Shown here piece after piece: positions 47,287-59,016 of a stretch of DNA of 64,000 bases. Origin of the DNA: Embiotoca jacksoni (Eukaryota > Chordata > Actinopteri > Embiotocidae); the NCBI GenBank assembly GCA_022577435.1, contig JAKOON010000018.1, positions 8,641,656-8,705,655 on the forward strand, written 5' to 3'. Below the pieces are notes generated by a model, which was not told where the DNA came from, made no database searches, and was given only the letters and a program-made list of their open reading frames with translations. The translations under genes and the position numbers were made by a program. The first letter of the stretch is position 1. The number at the start of each line of letters is the position of its first letter.

Positions 47287-48149
47287 TTCCCCTCCTCTCT
47301 GATGATGTTTGTCCCTGGAGGAGCTCTCTTAATGTCTTTGACTAAACTTCAGCCAGTCTTGACAGTGACGGTGCCCCATAGGAACAGAGTTGAGAGGATA
47401 CCAATATGATTGTAATGGAGGGTTTGAGGGCAGGGTCTATCACACTGTGTCACTTATAAAAAGCACAAAAGCCAACTGGCAGGGTGTACGGCTCTTCTGG
47501 CTACAGCCATGAAGAAAAAAAAAAAAAAAAAAAAAGATCGCATAAGCTACTCAACTGTTCAATAGAGATGCTGTAGAGAGAGGGGACATTTACATTTTGG
47601 TGTTTCTTCTGTGTGACACAACTGAAGCAGTGAAGACGGTGTTGTCACATCAACCGCAGAGGGCGGTTTTTAAAATAAAAGCCTTGTGGAAAGGTGACAT
47701 TATCTTATTTTTGTGCCTTAATGGAGAAAACTGTTTGAAAAGCACCATTTCATTTGATGAAATCTGCTCCTTTGATGAAAATCCAGTGCCTTTATTTACA
47801 CTTACTGAAACATTTCAAGTGTAAAAAATTGATTTCCAAATCAAAGTGATCTAATTTGAATCACTGATGTTATAACAGACGTCAGTCCGAGTGGAAACAG
47901 GTTTCTTTAACTTTATTTTGTTGGAAAATCATTTGCTGATCAAATTTCCCTGTCAAAATAGACTTATTTAAGTTTCTAAAATAATTAGCCCCTAACACAA
48001 TGTACCATGATAACAATCTGTATCATTAGTATTGCAATGGCAGAGCAGTGTGTGAAATGACATTAAGAATAACACACCACATTACCACCACGTTAGCACT
48101 TGGCAAGAGTCACAACTCTATTTTTTGCAATTGCGTATATTAACTGTGC

Positions 48150-48254
<105 letters not shown>

Positions 48255-48387
48255 ATAATCACATGCTCCTGTCCCTTAGGTTAGTTGTTGAATGAAGGCT
48301 GTAAAGAGGAGCATGAAAGCTGTGAAAGTCACAAGGGGAGTCCGCAAGCACCGTAAAGAAGGCAAAGTTTCCCTCCCGCTGACTATG

Positions 48388-48390
<3 letters not shown>

Positions 48391-48424
<34 letters not shown>
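48391..48424. repeat. (GT)n microsatellite
   Basis: About 17 GT units, 140 bp after the (TG)50 tract, followed by a short TATG run. Confidence 0.95.
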
Positions 48425-48425
<1 letters not shown>

Positions 48426-49724
48426 ACATACACGTCTCCGTGTGTGTATGTATGTATGTATATGCGTGTGCTTGTTTAAGAAGAACCACATCAGATATGT
48501 GCATGCGTGTGTTTCCGTGTTTATTTGCATGCATGTGGCTCATCCTGAAGCGAAACGCAGCACACTGGAGTCTATTGTCGAGCCTATCAGCACTCTATCA
48601 GCGCCCCTCGCCCTCCATCCCCTCACCCATCCCTGTGCCTCATCAACAGCATCTTTCATTGCCGGCTCACCCTCCCACCTTCAACCCAGAGGCAGAGGCA
48701 GTGTGAGTGTGTGTGTGTTTGTGTGTGTGACTGTGTGTGTCAATATCCTCAGGATGTTACTTCAAAGACTGGTGGTTTTGGATGGGTCGAAGTTTGTAAA
48801 ATGCTGAGGCATCTTTGAGATGAATAGATAGTCCACTGTGTGTGTGTGTTAACCTCAGCATTAAAGGATCAGGAGATACAGAGATGACTTTGTGTTTTCC
48901 TGTCCAAATGTCAATTTCATGCCACCCTTGTTTGCGGGTTCTTTTCAAAGGGGCCACTGATCAGCTGTGTGTCATGTGCTGATAAATTTAGCCTGAATGA
49001 GGAGTGTTTTTGGGTCTCCCCTCGAGATCAAATGCTATTAACACTGTACTAAAACACACTGTGCACTGAGTCCATCCCTCTGGGGTCACTGTAGGCAGGA
49101 TCTTAACTGTTTTAAGGGAATGAATTCTTCTCATGGTAGTTGGATATAATCCATAATGTTTATCTATTGATCTGATCAGTCAGTTTATTGAACCCAATAT
49201 AATTCTGATTTTCCTCTTGTGAGATGCAGCTAGTACATATGAGGGTGTGAATATGGGCCCCTGGCCCTTCACTCTGACAACAAGGCCCACTGGCTATTGT
49301 AGTGTATACAGGGTATAATTCATTTCATGGGACACAGCCAGAGTAAATAAAAGCGGCCCTCAACAGCGCACTCTGCAAATTGGTGAATTCGTTTTCCTTT
49401 AACCTTTCAGAGATCTGTTTGTCTTCTGCTTATTCATGCCTGCCACTGTTGAACACATACACCAGTATGCTCACGACACTCAGCCTACCCTTAAGCTTAA
49501 GGTTTTTGACATGAGTGTTATTCATAATTTTTTTTATTTTATTTCTCACTGATTTCATTTTGGACTACCACACATTACATGAACTGACAGACAGGAGATT
49601 TGCAGTATGAAAGCACCAACACACCAAATCATCGGACAGCTAATACAATCTGCATCCTCTGGGACTTTAAATTTGGTCTGGTCCACCAACTCCAGTAAAA
49701 CTTCTGCGCGGACACTGAAGAGTT

Positions 49725-49780
49725 GGAAGTGTGTTGTGATTTGGCGCTATATAAGTACAATTGAATTGAATTGAAGTGAA
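49725..49780 (+). mobile_element. 3' tail of a fish retroposon
   Basis: TGTGATTTGGCGCTATATAA followed by GTACAATTGAATTGAATTGAA matches the ending of LINE/SINE copies often seen in teleosts (a GCGCTATATAA phrase and an ATTGA-type tail). Only the tail is recognisable. The class (RTE-like) is from memory and uncertain. Confidence 0.5.
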
Positions 49781-50148
49781 AGCCATCTATAAGTATATAA
49801 ATGCAACGTGTGTTTAATAATGTTTCCATTATTCTTAAATGCACTGATAAAAGAAAGTGTTCCACACATACGGTGTGATCTATAAATATAAAAACACACT
49901 GACAAACGCAGTATTTTGAATTTCTTTCTTGCAGTTGTTAAATTTGAGTTTTATGAGACAAATTAATTTATCGATCGTCGTCTTGTTCCTCTCACTGATT
50001 CTAAAGGAAAATTGTTGTAAGACTCAATATCATTGTAAGCATTAGTCCTTCTCACCTTGTTTATCTCAGCCACCTTGTCCTCTGTGTAATGACGCATGTT
50101 TCTCTGTGGGATGTCATGTGTACATCTCTTTGTACTGTGTGCTCTTTG

Positions 50149-50152
<4 letters not shown>

Positions 50153-50189
<37 letters not shown>

Positions 50190-50292
50190 GGTGTGTTGGT
50201 GGGGGACTGTCTCTGCCAGATTGCAGCTTCATGCCCTCAGTCCAGTACATAACCAGTCAGCAGTGAAGCCACCCTCATAAAGCACGCACACG

Positions 50293-50343
<51 letters not shown>
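50153..50343. repeat. (GT)n and (CA)n tracts 95 bp apart
   Basis: About 17 GT units (50153-50187), then about 30 CA units (50283-50343, with CGCA at its start). Opposite phases make a potential long hairpin. Confidence 0.95.
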
Positions 50344-50345
<2 letters not shown>

Positions 50346-51292
50346 TGTGTCTCTGGTTCATAATTCTGAAAAATCAATTACAGTACTGTTGACTTGCTGT
50401 TCTGTCGTTCGCCTCACACTGTATGATGTCGAGCACTGTACTCTGCAGTATATCCATATACAGCATCCTATTTAACTGTCAGTCATTCAGAACATTTAAT
50501 TTTCATTCATTATTAAAAGACATTAAGATCACTAATTGTTTCTGTGACGCTGTGGATAACAGGCAGCTGTGTGATGGTCGTATAATAAAGTGAAAAAGTT
50601 TGTGTTTCACTGCAGATCAAGAAAAAGTCAGAAAATAAATCAGACAAATAATGGTAACTGGATAAATCTTTCAAATGGAAACAGAGGAACTCACAGCATG
50701 TTTAAGAGAAATGCTTTAGACTTTTGAATTAATCCCTGCCGGGGGGGAAACCGGTGATTCTGGAGGCTGAGTTTACATTGAAATTACTGGAAATTAAGAG
50801 AAGTCTTAAATTGTCTGCAGATGGACTGTCCTCTCTGTTTGGAACAAAATCTTTTGTTTTTGTGGTCGTTTTTTACACCATTCCTGCGTGTCAGCCCCAC
50901 ATCTATGTCCTCATTAAAAACAACTAGCTGGTTTATACGCAAGAATAATAAACTGAGGGAGGTCATTAAGGTAACCACTCATCTTCAAAGTTAATGATAT
51001 GAAACCTTGTTTATGTTCTATGAAATGTTTTTTTTCTTTTATCATTAGGGAAATGAGGTGTATTACGAAGAGAAAGTGCTCAGCATTAATTCTAGGTTTA
51101 AATAAATTAGTCATCTCCAATTAAAACCAAACAGCTATAATTAAAAAAAAAAAAAGATGGTGACGTATGCAGATGAGTTGAATATGCAAATTAGGAGATT
51201 GTTGCTGTTGTTTTTTCCATGGAGGTCAAATTACAGGGAATGGCTGAGGGCAGTGGTCTCTGCCCCTCCCCTCCCTCCCCCACCACCGTCAC

Positions 51293-51294
<2 letters not shown>

Positions 51295-51370
<76 letters not shown>
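51295..51370. repeat. (CA)n microsatellite
   Basis: About 38 CA units. Confidence 0.97.
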
Positions 51371-51371
<1 letters not shown>

Positions 51372-54300
51372 CAGTATCCTATGTGCCATCCTCTCTGTGT
51401 TGCACTCTCTACTTTTCCAAAAAATGTTCAAAGCACACTCTCCTGTCACAGGGTTTCAGCTGCAATTACTTTTAGTATCACTTCTCAGTGAGAAGTCAAC
51501 TTCCCTGGAGGGTTCCTATCAGAACCTATTACAGCAGGGGGGCCGGCTGAAGTTAAGTGGCATGACCTGTGGGTTGGATGGAGCGGGAGGGAGGGGGAGA
51601 AGGAGGGGGGGATAAATGTATAGCTAATTTGTGGAACATTTGAATAAGGGGTTGAGGATTGCGACAGGGGCCACACAATGTGACAGCATGGCAAAAGAGA
51701 GGTCCTTGTATCAACCGCAGCCAAGTGAACTATGACATGGAGTTATAGAAATTAGATAACGGTAACAACTTTCTGTATGAGCGTGAATAGCTTTCCTATT
51801 TTTCAACTACTGCTACAGGCCCGTTTTTTCATTCAGCTGAGTGGGTCGACCCTCTTCTTCTCTTTTTCACTCATAATTCACCTTTTACCCCCGAGGGCCA
51901 AAACCATAACCCCAATGAATGGGTGCATGACCACACACACATCCACACACACACACACACACACGCAGATAAAAATACAAAGAAGCTGCAGCTGAGGTAG
52001 ATCAGCAGAAGGGGTGAGGAGCGATCGAGGCGGCTAATTCAAGAAGAGTCATCTGTGTATGTGCGGGAGAAAGACTTGAGGTGCAGTCTTGTGCAATCTC
52101 CTTGCCCCGGGTCACACATATGTAGTTTAGCACCGACGTGCCGAATCAGCCACCCATTTCTCTAATTAATGAGCTGAGCGGTTGCACCTCGTAAAACTCT
52201 GGTCTCTCTGCACACCTGGGATCCTTGTGCAATCCAAGGTGAGGCTGTGAGATAGAGAGGAAGATAAAGAGAGCAAAACAGCCTACAAAGTTCTGCTTGC
52301 AATAGTGCATACACAGAGTAAACTGGTGTTAGTGATTAAAAACCTTTGAGTGACAATATGAGATCACCAATCAAACACATATCTGATTCTCTTGTTAAAA
52401 TAATTATGAAGAAAGAGGAGATCAGAAAAGGCATCCATCCATACACCATCAGATTCCCTAAAGCTTTATTTTTTCAGCTTCGGTAATCATTTTCTACAGA
52501 TAACACTGTATGCACTAAGTTTAATTGCAAACCCTGAAACATTGTAATGCGGTCAGACCATTAGATTGGCTGTAAAACAAGACAACATTTTTGTCCAAAA
52601 ATGTAATCCTCTTTTTGAATGTAAGATGATGATAGTAATTCCTCCTTGTTTAGGAAGACTGAGTGCATACACAACTACTTTACAGTCAGTGTGTTGGGTC
52701 TAAGTGGACCTAGAAAAATGCTTGACACAAGGGATGAGGAAGAGTGTGGTCACATGACGCATGGTTTGAGTTATAGTCTTATCTTAATGGACTGATTTTA
52801 CCCATTGATAACAGCACTGCAATGCAAGAGGAATCTTCTGAACATGAATCAGGCTGTCAAGATTTAATTACATTCTCTTTACTGTGTTTGCATACCTTCT
52901 GTCTCTATGTGGCTCACCTTTGTTTAATTGCTTTTGTTACTGGAAAAAAAAATGACAGAGCCCATTACAACTTGCTTTGTGACGTCTTCACTCTAAATCA
53001 TTTTTGTTAAATCATGAACTCTTGTTGGAGAAAACAAGCAGCAAGCGCAGGCCAACACAGTTCTTACGGACCCCGTGCAGTATCTTTCTTTGTCCACGTT
53101 TCTTGCTTCATTCAAATTCATTTTTAACCTAGTAAGTTAAACTGATAGAAACTGTGGACAAAGCTAAATGGATAAGATCCAATTTGCAATAAATCAGAAT
53201 GATCCTTTAATGTCTGCCGTAGTGACATTAACACAACACACCTACCACACCTGGTCAGGTTTAACAGGAAGGGTTGGCATCCAAAAGCTGGCCTGGTTTT
53301 ATATCATGCAGCTGAGCATGAATCACTGTTCTTGACACAAACACACATAGTATATTTACCCTTTTTCTAAAATTGTGTCAACAAAAAACATAAAACAAGG
53401 AATAAGAAAAGTGGATAAATGACAATTAGATATGTTACCAAACATACTTAGTCACTACTTACTATCTGGAGTACACAGAGATACTATCATCTTTGGTTTT
53501 CTCAACAGCAACATGAATGTGAGCGCACCGTGTGAGCGCATGCATCCCCACTCTGAGAAGTTAAGACACATTTCTCCCCTCGACGTCGACTGGAATAAGT
53601 TTAGTGCGGAGCATGCTGTGAAAAACACATGCCCCCCTTCCCGTCCCTTTGTGTCCTTCATAGCTGGACCCTTGCTCATACACTCACGTAATTGCAATAG
53701 ACAATCAGATGCCATCTTTATAGGCGCATGGTACAACTGTCACAACGCATATGAGCACGATAAAGCGCGGTCGATAAGTCCTGTCAAAAGAGTTTACGAC
53801 ATGCTAACGCTCCCCTCACCACCACGCGGTGTTGATTGTTCCTCTGAATCAGTCAGAGACGGCGAGCCCCGTTCTTAGCAGATGTCGTGGCCGATGCTTT
53901 ACCCTCTCCCTGATGTTGTTAATAAGAATTAATGAAGGGTGGTGGCAACTGTGTGGCTGTTTGTTGTTGCGTAAGTGGAGGAGGAGTTGTCCATCTAATA
54001 GGGTTAGTAAGCTTGAATTGACAGAGGTGTTGGGAGATGACGAGGAGGTGACACGGGTAAAACCAAAAACGCTTGACTCTATTCCCTCATCGTAAAGTGA
54101 GCACTGTGACACCAGGTGGAAATTAGTCCTGAAGGAAAACTGACTGCACTGCTGTGATGCTTTTTGCTGGAACTAGTGAACGAGCCAAATCAATCCGTGA
54201 GTCCACCTCAACTCTAAAATGTTGGAGAACAACGTTTACGTTCAGGAAGCTCACATCAGCAGCTCAACAGCTCTTTAAAGGTATTCCACGGAATCTTCAG

Positions 54301-54689
54301 CCTTCATTTGAAAGTTGACAGAAGACATTGGGAGGTAAAGCAGAAGATGTTAACACGTAAAAAGGGATCAACTTGAATCTGGTTCTGAGGTTGGGGCCTT
54401 TCAAGGTACCTAATGCAAAAAACAAATCTTGCAAGACAAACCATTCTCACCATAACAGCCTTATACAGGAAGTAGGTCGTCTATCGACCATCTGAAGGTT
54501 GAAAGCTTAATGTGTCCCATATTTATAGGGACCTTTAGTGGATAAAGTAACAACGGAAGCAAAAGAGAATGTCAGGTGTAAAAAGAATGATTAAAAACCA
54601 TGTGGGAGGAGGTTGGATGAGACAAACATACCCGACTCATTTACATAAGTTAAATGATATAACATAATTAGCTGCACCACATAATGTTA

Positions 54690-54830
54690 CTATCGCTACT
54701 AATGCAATGAAACTTACGCAAGAAAGGTACTTATTTAAACCCAAACCACAATCTTTTCCTGAACCTAAACAAGTGGTTTGGTGCCTAAACCTAACCGAAC
54801 CGTAGCTGTTTCACAACGTTAACCACGTTT
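54690..54830 (-). repeat. Degenerate interspersed repeat (relative of 29320-29460)
   Basis: ACTTACGCAAGAAAGGTACT, AACCCAAACCACAATCTTTT and GTGCCTAAACCTAACCGAAC form a repeat familiar from percomorph genomes. It corresponds in reverse complement to 29320-29460. Confidence 0.45.
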
Positions 54831-54907
54831 ATCACTGTCACCATGACAACCGAGGTTGTGTACAACCTGTCGCCGGTACTCGCGAACAGTCATTTATGTC
54901 ATTTTAG

Positions 54908-55000
54908 CAAAAGACCTATTCTCTTTTAGGTATGGCGAAGCTGAAAACACTCGTCCTGTTTCAGAAAAAGGCCTATGCTGTTTTGGTATGAGGACGTGTC
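54908..55000 (+). repeat. Degenerate tandem duplication, about 55-bp period
   Basis: AAAAGACCTATTCTCTTTTA with GGTATGGCGAAG, and AAAAAGGCCTATGCTGTTTT with GGTATGAGGACG, are two diverged copies next to the preceding repeat and may be part of it. Confidence 0.55.
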
Positions 55001-55489
55001 ATGTAAACTGATTGTACGTCACACTGTGCAAGAGTATTTGAACATAATCTCAGTTGGAATCTTTATGAAAAATGTAAGCGTCAATTTCAAGGCATGTCAG
55101 AATGAAAAATGAAGCCTTGACCATAGTCCCGGCACCGTTTCCTGTTTTATTTCATATGATGTTATTGGTTGATTATTGTCGACCACCAACATTTCTGATG
55201 AGCTCACGATCAGTTTTTAGCAAATCGGAATAAATTGAGGTCATTTTATGGTGATAAAGGGCAGGGACGTAAATATTTTCATATTTTGTGCTTTGTCCTA
55301 TTACTTTCCTCTCATATTGCCCCTTTAGAGCTCAGAGCATTTACTGATGTAGTTAAGGAAACCTGCAGTGGTGTAATAATCTGACCCTGACTTAATTTCT
55401 AGTGCTATTGATTATCTATCAACAGGACTGTAGTTATTGTTGGGGCTGTTATGTGTCATTGGAAAGTTTTCACAGCTTTTTCCACCTGT

Positions 55490-55870
55490 CCTTTTTATTA
55501 TATTTGACTGTAGAGAAAAAGCAGGAGGTGGCAGGCCCACCCTCTGCCACCGCTCCGTGGTGAGAGATGAAGTTATCGGATAACCCTACCATATTGACCT
55601 CTGACCCCTCCCTCACCAGGCAGCAAGCTAAATTGCACTTCAATTTGGTTGCCGCAGGGTAGCGGGGTTAGTTGGGGGGACGGCTGGTATATTGGGTGGA
55701 TCTTTAGTGTGTCGACCTGGAGCCGCAACGGCGGGCCACCCCCGCAGAGTGTTGCTCTTCTCGTCTTTAGAAGTCGGTGCGAAGGTCGTCCCTAATTGGT
55801 GCCTCTGTCCCGGTTACCTGCTGTGGCCTCATCACTGGGTCTGGCTTTGACTGCACTCAGGTTTGATCAG
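55490..55870. promoter_or_regulatory. Candidate regulatory element with paired GATA sites and a DR1 site
   Basis: GTTATCGGATAAC at 55572-55584 is a palindrome containing two GATA motifs. Eleven bases later TGACCTCTGACCC (55595-55607) is an exact direct-repeat-1 nuclear receptor site on the complementary strand (GGGTCA n AGGTCA). The surrounding 380 bp is complex, GC-moderate and free of simple repeats. An enhancer function is inferred from motif clustering only. Confidence 0.35.
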
Positions 55871-56530
55871 GGAGGAACCTGACTGTGAGACGGTCGCGCA
55901 CAAGCATTTTGAAACTCTGCCAACAACATCAGTACAGAGGAGACGAGAAGAGTTTCAGAATGACTGACTAATCATCGTTGCATATTTCACAGCTGGGGTC
56001 ATTTTTTTTTTTTAAAGCACTTTGAGGAATATCTCAGAAAACTAAGTCTTAAAATATATCAACGCTTCAAATGACTGAGTTTTGACTGACTGCAGTAAAA
56101 AGACAAAACTGATATTTAATATTGAATTAATTAGATATCAAATGAATAAAATGTTAACGAGTGAAACAAAAAACAACCAACTAAAAAGAAAAATTCCTAT
56201 TCATTTCACATGTAAATCAGTTTAACCTTCAGTTCTGGCGTTTTCTTTTATCATTTGAGCATTAATGGAAGTCCTTTGGCTCTCACTGGTGTCTTTCTTT
56301 TGGCTTAAATAGATTTTTATATTATTATTTATGATTTAAATGTTTCTGTTCATATCTCAATAATTACAATCAGGGACTGGTTCTCCTAATTATTTAATTT
56401 AATGGTCCAACAGTTTAATTGTATTTAATCTAAACTAATGTGACTTTATAGTTATATTGCTACAATCTATACCTATTTAGGTGTCGGGGCGTGTCAAGTG
56501 TCATGCCACTACCTGAGGGACAGTAAATAA

Positions 56531-56570
56531 CCCCCCCCCCCCCCCAAAAAAAAAAAAAAAAAAAAAAAAA
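56531..56570. repeat. Poly(C)15-poly(A)25 homopolymer pair
   Basis: About 15 C directly followed by about 25 A. It is a likely sequencing or assembly weak point, or a retroposon poly(A) tail remnant. Confidence 0.95.
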
Positions 56571-57923
56571 CCCAAACAAGATGAATTGAGTCGAAGTGTT
56601 TGTGTTTGTTATTTGCTTGTATCCTTAACAGTGAAAGTATTTTAAACCTTCCGTGTGTTCTCACTATGGTTTCCTCCCAAACAGAAATGAATTTAGAACA
56701 GTTTGTCCAACTGCAACTTTTGTGGGCAAAACTTGATTATTTACACCTCAGAAGTCGGCGGAACTGTCTGACGCTTCGCAAACAGCATTCCTCTCAAGTG
56801 GTAACATAACCGGGAGGACAAGGGCCTCTTTAATGGAAGACCGCAGCATTAACCGGCCAGACTAGTCACAAGGCTCTCTCAAATGACTGCAAACTGTTTT
56901 TATCGTTCACGTCTACTTTGCCACACTTGCTCCAAAGACACAGCGAGCTGTCTTCCAGAACTTTGTAGAAACAGTGTCTCTGTCTTCTGGCTGCTTTACG
57001 CAAAACAATTTCTTGGAGAGAACGTGAAGTACACAACGAGAAGAATCAGCAGAGAAGTCAGGGGTCATGAGCTGCGTATCCCTTTGATTTATTGGCACAG
57101 GATGAACTTCATGGTGACATCAGATAACAAAACCGCAGAGCTAAAGCAACAGATGATATGAGAAGCCTGTCAGGCTTGTCACCAAAGACAATTAAACAGA
57201 GAACAGCATTAAGAGTATTAGATTAGAAAGTGTCAGTCCCATCATTTATGTGCTGAAAACTTCTGGTGTGTGACAACTGTAAAATGGTACAGACTGATTA
57301 AAAACAGTTATGAGTTGCTCCTCTAATTCTGCCTCAATTTCCGTTTTCATTGCCTTCATGATAGTAATACACAGATTCCGCCACCACTGCCATGATTTGG
57401 TGTGTTAATGGTGCTAATAGCAAACACCCAGCCAGCAGCAGCAAGGCTTTTGGAGGCACAGATCATTGTTCACATGTCACAAAAAGATCCCTCGGCCTCT
57501 GGGTGCTCTTTTTCTCTGTGTGGCCTCCCTCCCTCCCTTCGTCCTTCTCTCTCCAGTAGCCCCCGTGGGAGCGTGAGGGTTGAAATGACACACAGTGGCT
57601 GACTGTCGCCCAGGGGCCTGGGTTCTGGCCTTGGCTGGCTGGATCTGTGTGGCAGCTGGTGAGCCCGCTGCCCTCTCTCTGGCCTGCAGCATCAACAGTG
57701 GTGGTAGTGGGACTGATTGGAGCCTCACTCTGATCTCTGACTCTGGGGCTGACGCGCAACTGCTCACTGCTGCCCACACGACTGGTGGTGAGGAAGTGGA
57801 ACAGAGAGCGGGGATGTAATCAGGAACGAACAAAAACACACACACACACACACACACACACGGAAACTAAACTGTCCGGTGAAGTCGCAGAGAGTTATAT
57901 GTCAACACGTAACATCCTGACAA

Positions 57924-57967
<44 letters not shown>

Positions 57968-58872
57968 GAAGAAGAAGAAGAAGCCTGCAGAGAGCTAAAA
58001 GACTGATAAGAGAGCACAATGGGGCAGAGAAATGGCAGAATTGGCAGAACAATATGGCCTGTGGTCTTTACAGGGGTTATGACACTGAACCCCAACCACA
58101 TGAATCCAGACAAGCAGAGGAAATGCACTGAAGTGGCATGTGGGAAGCAGCATTTCCCAAGGGCACAAAGTACTGCCAGTCAAGTAACATCTTAAACCCT
58201 CTGTGAGCGTGTAATACTTGTCATCGCGTGTTCAAGGCTCAGATTAAACAAAAACAAAAATCCTCATTTATAAATACAAACACCTTTTTTTACTAAGCTA
58301 GCAGCACTTCCAACGCACCCTTTGAAAACTGCCAAACAAGACTCCTGAAAGTCACACAAATATTACCAATAAAAATAATACCCTCGTCAATGAATAAGAC
58401 ACCGGACTTATTATAAATAGTGTTAGCATAACTGAATGATTGAGGGGTTAAAACGACACGTGCTGTTCTTTCTTCCTCTCCCAACCTGGGCAATATAGTT
58501 ATTAAAAACACTGACATTGTGTTAAGAATATGAACCGAACTACATGTTCATTAGCAATTATTCCCTTAATTAGTACCTCATGCAGTAAAACAGTTCCTAG
58601 TTTTCGCTGAACTTCCTCGTTAACCAAACAGCTACAAGTCCAAGTATGTTACCAGACAAAAACACCAAGGCAGGAATCTTGATCCAAACAACAGCAGCAA
58701 AAGAAGACAGGTATGACTGAGTGGAAACACCCTTAACTTGTGCCGGTGATGTGATACACTCTATCTTTGAAACTGTGTGCCCAGGTCTGGTCCAAAGGAC
58801 AGAGGAGTTGCGACGGGTCGGGCCTGGTAGGTGGTAGGTGGGTGGGGAGGGGAGGGGAGGGGAAATCAGGTT
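56571..58872. other. Intergenic sequence, including probable eef1e1 3' UTR
   Basis: No gene is seen. It contains a CA run (57837-57860) and an (AAT)n-(AAG)n tract (57925-57982). Overlapping open frames at 57463-57857 on both strands match no known family. Below the eef1e1 stop I see no canonical AATAAA on the minus strand down to about 58200; only variants such as TATAAA at 58267-58272. Confidence 0.45.
57925..57982. repeat. (AAT)n-(AAG)n trinucleotide microsatellite
   Basis: About 14 AAT units followed by about 5 AAG units. Confidence 0.97.
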
Positions 58873-59016
58873 TCAGTGGTTTCTGCTGGTGTAAATTCTG
58901 TTCCGGAGCACAACTAGTGGAGGGAGGTGGTGTCGGACACCAGGGTAGTGCTGCATGTGGTCGAACCACCGCGTGACATTCACATACTGCTCCTTCTCCT
59001 GGATCGCCAAGTCCAC
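58873..59016 (-). CDS. eef1e1: eef1e1 terminal coding exon
   Basis: It encodes VDLAIQEKEQYVNVTRWFDH, MQHYPGVRHHLPPLVVLRNR and IYTSRNH, then TGA (58873-58875). The acceptor is CTCCCAG. These are the final helices of the GST-C-like domain. Confidence 0.95.
   Translation of the reverse strand: MDLAIQEKEQYVNVTRWFDHMQHYPGVRHHLPPLVVLRNRIYTSRNH

Larger units (their letters stand above)
48425..51294. other. Intergenic sequence
   Basis: No gene is seen. It includes a retroposon tail (49725-49780) and two dinucleotide tracts (50153-50187 and 50283-50343). Confidence 0.5.
51371..55470. other. Intergenic sequence with possible non-coding elements
   Basis: No gene is supported. The stretch 52080-52210 (with TCTAATTAATGAGCTGAGCG) and 53480-53880 (high-complexity, open in several frames on both strands, no domain) look like candidate conserved non-coding sequence. 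That cannot be decided from one genome. Confidence 0.3.

Noticed and set aside
48292..48807. 171-codon open frame
   Set aside because: Crosses a GT tract and has no recognisable domain.
57463..57857. Overlapping minus-strand frames of 104 and 126 codons
   Set aside because: Two frames open at once, no known family, and no consistent splice sites; more likely GC-rich non-coding sequence.
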